DNA from: an uncultured Verrucomicrobiota bacterium
GTDB taxonomy: Bacteria > Verrucomicrobiota > Verrucomicrobiia > Limisphaerales > SXTU01
Assembly: GCA_903863315.1 (NCBI GenBank)
Contig: CAIPBN010000697.1
Location: forward strand, 1-8,701
Reading direction: 5' to 3'
DNA length: 8,701 bases
In this document: positions 6,425 to 8,701 of the stretch, piece by piece
Layout of the letters: the number at the start of each line of letters is the position of its first letter
Position numbering within the stretch: the first letter of the stretch is position 1
The notes under the pieces: generated by a model
The model's database searches: none
What the model was told of the DNA's origin: nothing
What the model saw: only the letters and a program-made list of their open reading frames with translations
Program-made: the position numbers and the translations under genes

Positions 6425-7819
6425 ATGACCAGCCGACGCGACTTCTACGAACAGCGCGCCCCCCACCGCGTCCGCGAGGCCGACCGCCATTACCACACGC
6501 TGCTCAACCGCCACTTTGCCTTCCTTATCCCGCCCGGCCAGCGCGTGCTGGAGCTCGGCTGTGGCCTCGGCGACACCCTCGCCGCCGTGAAGCCAGCCCG
6601 CGGCGTGGGCGTGGACTTCAGCCCCGCGATGGTCGAGCTGGCGAAGGCCCGCCATCCGCAGCTCGAATTCCGCGTCGCCGAGGCGCTCGACTTCACCAGC
6701 GCCGAGCCGTTCGACTACATCATCCTCTCGGACCTCGTGAACGACCTGCCGGATGTGCAGGCCGTCCTGGAGAAACTCCGCGCCCTCGCGCATCCGAAGA
6801 CCCGGCTCGTGCTGAATGTCTTCAACAACCTCTGGAAACCCATCCTCGGCCTCGCGGAGTCGAGCGGCTGGAAGGCCCCCACGCTCCAGCAGAACTGGCT
6901 CTCCGCCGACGACATGCGGAACCTCCTCCACCTCGCCGGCTGGGAGCTCGTCAAGCAGGACACCCGCATCCTCTGGCCGCTGGACACCCCCCTGCTCGCG
7001 CCGCTCCTGAACCGCTGGGTCGGTCCCCTGCTCCGCCACCTCTCCCTCGCCATCTTCATGGTCGCGCGCCCGCGCCCCGCCGTGCCGCCGGACCGCCACT
7101 ACACCTGCACCGTCGTCATCCCCGCGCGCAATGAGGCCGGCAACATCGAGGCCGCCGTCCTCCGCACCCCGGAGCTGGGCAAGGGCACCGAAATCATCTT
7201 CATCGAGGGCCACTCCAAGGACAACACCTGGGAGGAAATCCAGCGTGTCGCCACGAAGTATCCCCAGCGCAACATCAAAATCCTCAAGCAGCAGAGCAAG
7301 GGCAAGGGCGGTGCCTGCCGCGAAGCCTTCGCCGCCGCCACCGGCGACCTCCTCTTCATCCTGGATGCCGACCTCACCATGCCACCGGAGGAATTGCCCA
7401 AGTTCTACGAGGTCGCCCGCAGCGGCGCGGCGGACTTCGTCAACGGCGTGCGCCTCGTTTACCCGATGGAGCAGGAGGCCATGCGCTTCCTGAACATGAT
7501 CGGCAACCACTTCTTCAGCCTCGCGTTCTCGTGGATTCTCGGCCAGCGCATCAAGGACACCCTCTGCGGCACCAAGGTCCTTTTCCGCACCGACTACGAA
7601 CTCATCGCCGCGAACCGCAGTTACTTCGGCGACTTCGACCCCTTCGGCGACTTCGACCTGCTCTTCGGCGCGGCGAAACTGAACCTCCGCATCCTGGACC
7701 TGCCCATCCGCTACAAAGCCCGCACCTACGGCGACACCAACATCGAGCGCTGGAAACACGGCCTGCTCCTCCTGCGCATGACCGCCTTCGCCGCCCGGCG
7801 CATGAAGTTCATCCGCTGA
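6425..7819 (+). CDS. Fused SAM-dependent methyltransferase / family 2 glycosyltransferase
   Basis: This 464-residue protein has two catalytic modules. Residues about 1-215 form a class I SAM methyltransferase with motif I VLELGCGLGD (41-50), an acidic residue after beta-2 (GVGVDFSP, D64) and FDYIILSDLVNDL (96-108). Residues about 226-464 form a GT-A family 2 glycosyltransferase resembling DPM1 / polyprenyl-phosphate sugar transferases. Its features are TVVIPARNEAGNIEAAV (229-245), the metal-binding DAD (314-316) in FILDADLTMPPEELPKF, DTLCGTKVLFR (378-388), GDFDPFGDFDLLFGAA (402-417) and YGDTNIERWKHG (435-446). No C-terminal membrane helices are seen, so it is probably soluble or peripheral. 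By family it should transfer a sugar from a nucleotide donor, perhaps to a lipid carrier or glycan, with the partner domain methylating the product or a related sugar; the acceptor is unknown. A class A palindromic element begins 5 bp after its stop. Confidence 0.88.
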   Translation: MTSRRDFYEQRAPHRVREADRHYHTLLNRHFAFLIPPGQRVLELGCGLGDTLAAVKPARGVGVDFSPAMVELAKARHPQLEFRVAEALDFTSAEPFDYIILSDLVNDLPDVQAVLEKLRALAHPKTRLVLNVFNNLWKPILGLAESSGWKAPTLQQNWLSADDMRNLLHLAGWELVKQDTRILWPLDTPLLAPLLNRWVGPLLRHLSLAIFMVARPRPAVPPDRHYTCTVVIPARNEAGNIEAAVLRTPELGKGTEIIFIEGHSKDNTWEEIQRVATKYPQRNIKILKQQSKGKGGACREAFAAATGDLLFILDADLTMPPEELPKFYEVARSGAADFVNGVRLVYPMEQEAMRFLNMIGNHFFSLAFSWILGQRIKDTLCGTKVLFRTDYELIAANRSYFGDFDPFGDFDLLFGAAKLNLRILDLPIRYKARTYGDTNIERWKHGLLLLRMTAFAARRMKFIR

Positions 7820-7824
7820 CCGCC

Positions 7825-7907
7825 CGTAGGTGACGACGTGAGGAGTCTCCATTCACTCGCCCCGGAACGACCGAAAAAGTCAGAGACTCCTCACGTCGTC
7901 TCCTACG
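7825..7907. repeat. Palindromic element class A, copy 1
   Basis: The 25-nt arms at 7825-7849 and 7883-7907 are inverted repeats matching at 24 of 25 positions (the left arm starts cgtaggtgacgacgtgagga), with a 33-nt interior. The element starts 5 bp after the stop of the glycosyltransferase gene and its right end abuts the point where similarity to type ISP enzymes begins. The RNA would form a strong hairpin and could act as a terminator or 3'-end stabiliser for the upstream gene. It is related to copy 2 at 8064-8133 by its ends (GTAGG/CCTAC), the gtgaNgagtctc block and the ctcctcacgtcg block. Confidence 0.85.
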
Positions 7908-8401
7908 AATCGGACGCCGCCGTCTTCCACGCCTTCGCCGCCGCCGGTCGCAAGCTGGCGGACCTGCACGTCCATTACGAAAGTGCCAAAGAGTTCCCCC
8001 TCCAGCGCATCGAGAACAAAGAAGTCCCCCTGAACTGGCGCGTGGAGGTGATGAAACTCGTGGGTAGGAGACGAGGTGACGAGTCTCACTTGTCTTCCCC
8101 GAAAAGTGAGAGCCTCCTCACGTCGGCACCTACGCTGAGTCTGGTTTACAACGACTTCCTCACCCTCACCGGCATCCCGCCCGAGGTCTTCGACTACCGC
8201 CTCGGCAACCGCAGCGCGCTGGACTGGGTGATTGACCAATACCGCGTCTCCCGCGACGACGCCGGACACGTCACCAGCGACCCGAACCGCCTCGACGACG
8301 AGCAATACATTGTCCGTCTCATCGGCCAGGTCATCACCGTGAGCCTGGAGACGCAGAAGATTGTGAAGGGGTTGCCAGTCCTTGTGTTCAAAGAGGACTA
8401 A
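7838..8401 (+). CDS. C-terminal remnant of a type ISP restriction-modification enzyme
   Basis: Type ISP enzymes are single polypeptides, usually well over 1000 residues, carrying nuclease, helicase, methyltransferase and target-recognition parts. Here only the extreme C-terminus remains. Residues about 29-75 (VFHAFAAAGRKLADLHVHYE and on) and 100-187 (LVYNDFLTLTGIPPE, YRLGNRSALDWVIDQY, NRLDDEQYIVRLIGQVITVS, ETQKIVKGLP) match the characteristic end of that family as I recall it. All catalytic motifs are absent. The first about 23 residues are encoded by palindromic element copy 1, and residues 76-99 by copy 2, which interrupts the family sequence between WRVEVMKL and SLVYNDF without breaking frame. 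The only early start is GTG at 7838, inside the repeat arm, with a possible aggtga 4 nt upstream. The frame is the same as that of the preceding glycosyltransferase, separated by its TGA. It is probably a decaying gene fragment, although the frame is still open; expression of a small protein cannot be excluded. Confidence 0.75.
   Translation: MRSLHSLAPERPKKSETPHVVSYESDAAVFHAFAAAGRKLADLHVHYESAKEFPLQRIENKEVPLNWRVEVMKLVGRRRGDESHLSSPKSESLLTSAPTLSLVYNDFLTLTGIPPEVFDYRLGNRSALDWVIDQYRVSRDDAGHVTSDPNRLDDEQYIVRLIGQVITVSLETQKIVKGLPVLVFKED
8064..8133. repeat. Palindromic element class A, copy 2 (in-frame within the coding sequence)
   Basis: Imperfect inverted repeat: the left arm 8064-8090 begins gtaggagacgaggtgacgag and the right arm 8105-8133 ends ctcctcacgtcggcacctac. 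The arms differ at several positions and by 2 nt in length. The interior is short and includes ccccgaaaagt, similar to the ccgaaaaagt inside copy 1. The sequence is translated as GRRRGDESHLSSPKSESLLT plus four more residues within the ISP remnant. Its reading frame relative to the element differs from that of copy 1, so two frames of this element family are free of stops. Confidence 0.8.
8392..8397 (+). promoter_or_regulatory. Shine-Dalgarno for the last ORF
   Basis: The sequence agagga sits 7 nt before the ATG at 8405, inside the last codons of the ISP remnant. It is the best Shine-Dalgarno in the window and fixes the start of the downstream gene, implying translational linkage or at least an independent ribosome entry there. 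Confidence 0.6.
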
Positions 8402-8404
8402 GTC

Positions 8405-8701
8405 ATGCCCACACCAAAGGAAATCGAGTTTTATGTGGATGAGGAACAGTTCCTCACTTTCGCGCGCGCAATCAAAAAGGGCTTTCGCGCCAGCGAGCTG
8501 GGCTGGGTGGAGATGGAAGTGAAGGATGGCAAGATGACCCTTTCCACTGCCAAGGCAGGAAGTGTGTTGGCCTGCATCGGGCGGGGAACGGTCATCGGCA
8601 GGGTCGCCATGGGCAACTTGGCAAAGCTGGCCACCGCCCACAAGAAACCCAAAGGCAAAACCAAGCCGCTCCGGCTGGTGTTCCGTCCTGAGTTTGGCGA
8701 G
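8405..8701 (+). CDS. Hypothetical protein, 3'-partial
   Basis: An ATG-initiated frame begins MPTPKEIEFYVDEEQFLTFA and stays open for 99 codons to the window edge, so the C-terminus is missing. It starts 3 bp after the stop of the ISP remnant with a good Shine-Dalgarno. I do not recognise the family with confidence. Visible features are alternating beta-like segments (WVEMEVKDGKMTLSTAKAG), a Gly-rich strand (CIGRGTVIGRV), a helix (MGNLAKLATAHKK), a basic linker (KKPKGKTK) and another strand (LRLVFRP). This order loosely recalls the repeated half-domains of DNA sliding clamps, but that is only a guess. The first codons use more A/T at third positions (aca, cca, gaa, ttt, tat, gat) than the genes to the left, suggesting a different origin, perhaps as part of the accessory patch around the ISP remnant. 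Confidence 0.6.
   Translation, partial: MPTPKEIEFYVDEEQFLTFARAIKKGFRASELGWVEMEVKDGKMTLSTAKAGSVLACIGRGTVIGRVAMGNLAKLATAHKKPKGKTKPLRLVFRPEFGE

Noticed and set aside
6413..7852. A 479-codon minus-strand open frame
   Set aside because: It is the antisense shadow of the methyltransferase-glycosyltransferase gene, which has intact motifs for both domains.
7811..7925. A frameshift or sequencing error joining the glycosyltransferase and the ISP remnant
   Set aside because: They are in the same frame, separated by a TGA and the repeat. The glycosyltransferase ends at a natural length, and the two families are unrelated, so there is no reason to expect one gene.
7825..8133. The two repeats as a CRISPR array
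   Set aside because: There are only two copies, each internally palindromic over 70-83 bp, imperfectly similar, and separated by 156 bp of protein-coding sequence. There are no regular spacers and no cas genes.
7880..8641. A 253-codon minus-strand open frame
   Set aside because: It runs antisense through the ISP remnant, the palindromic repeat and the last ORF. The plus strand carries the recognisable protein similarity and the Shine-Dalgarno.

Overview
The window is a GC-rich bacterial chromosomal segment with strongly G/C-ending codons. Several of its genes have no recognisable Shine-Dalgarno sequence. These traits, the putative citrate/Na+ transporter type and the abundant short palindromic elements fit a member of the Verrucomicrobiota (Pedosphaera/Limisphaera-like lineage). 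That assignment is an inference of moderate confidence, because no rRNA or other phylogenetic marker beyond DnaG is present.

Left part (1-4850, all + strand): the 3' part of a gene for a proline-rich TPR protein that enters from outside the window; a CvpA-family four-helix membrane protein; DNA primase DnaG with an intact zinc finger and TOPRIM core; and a two-helix potassium channel with a cytoplasmic RCK (TrkA-N/TrkA-C) module. The last three are closely spaced (gaps of 71 and 18 bp) and could be co-transcribed.

Middle part (4851-6424): a polytopic IT-superfamily ion or carboxylate transporter on the minus strand, convergent with the potassium channel. A hairpin lies at the junction of the two convergent genes. 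The 170-bp divergent intergenic region upstream of the transporter is largely filled by a palindromic element (6261-6387).

Right part (6425-8701): a fused SAM-methyltransferase / family-2 glycosyltransferase gene; a C-terminal remnant of a large type ISP restriction-modification enzyme; and an unrecognised ORF running off the window. Two copies of one palindromic repeat (GTAGG...CCTAC ends) lie here. One sits exactly at the 5' truncation point of the ISP remnant. The other lies inside its reading frame, adding about 24 codons without breaking it.

The conserved genes are ordinary housekeeping functions. The unusual material is the palindromic repeats. They comprise at least two sequence classes, they lie at gene boundaries, and one is translated within a protein, in a way reminiscent of Rickettsia palindromic elements. 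No CRISPR array, tRNA, rRNA or transposase gene was seen.
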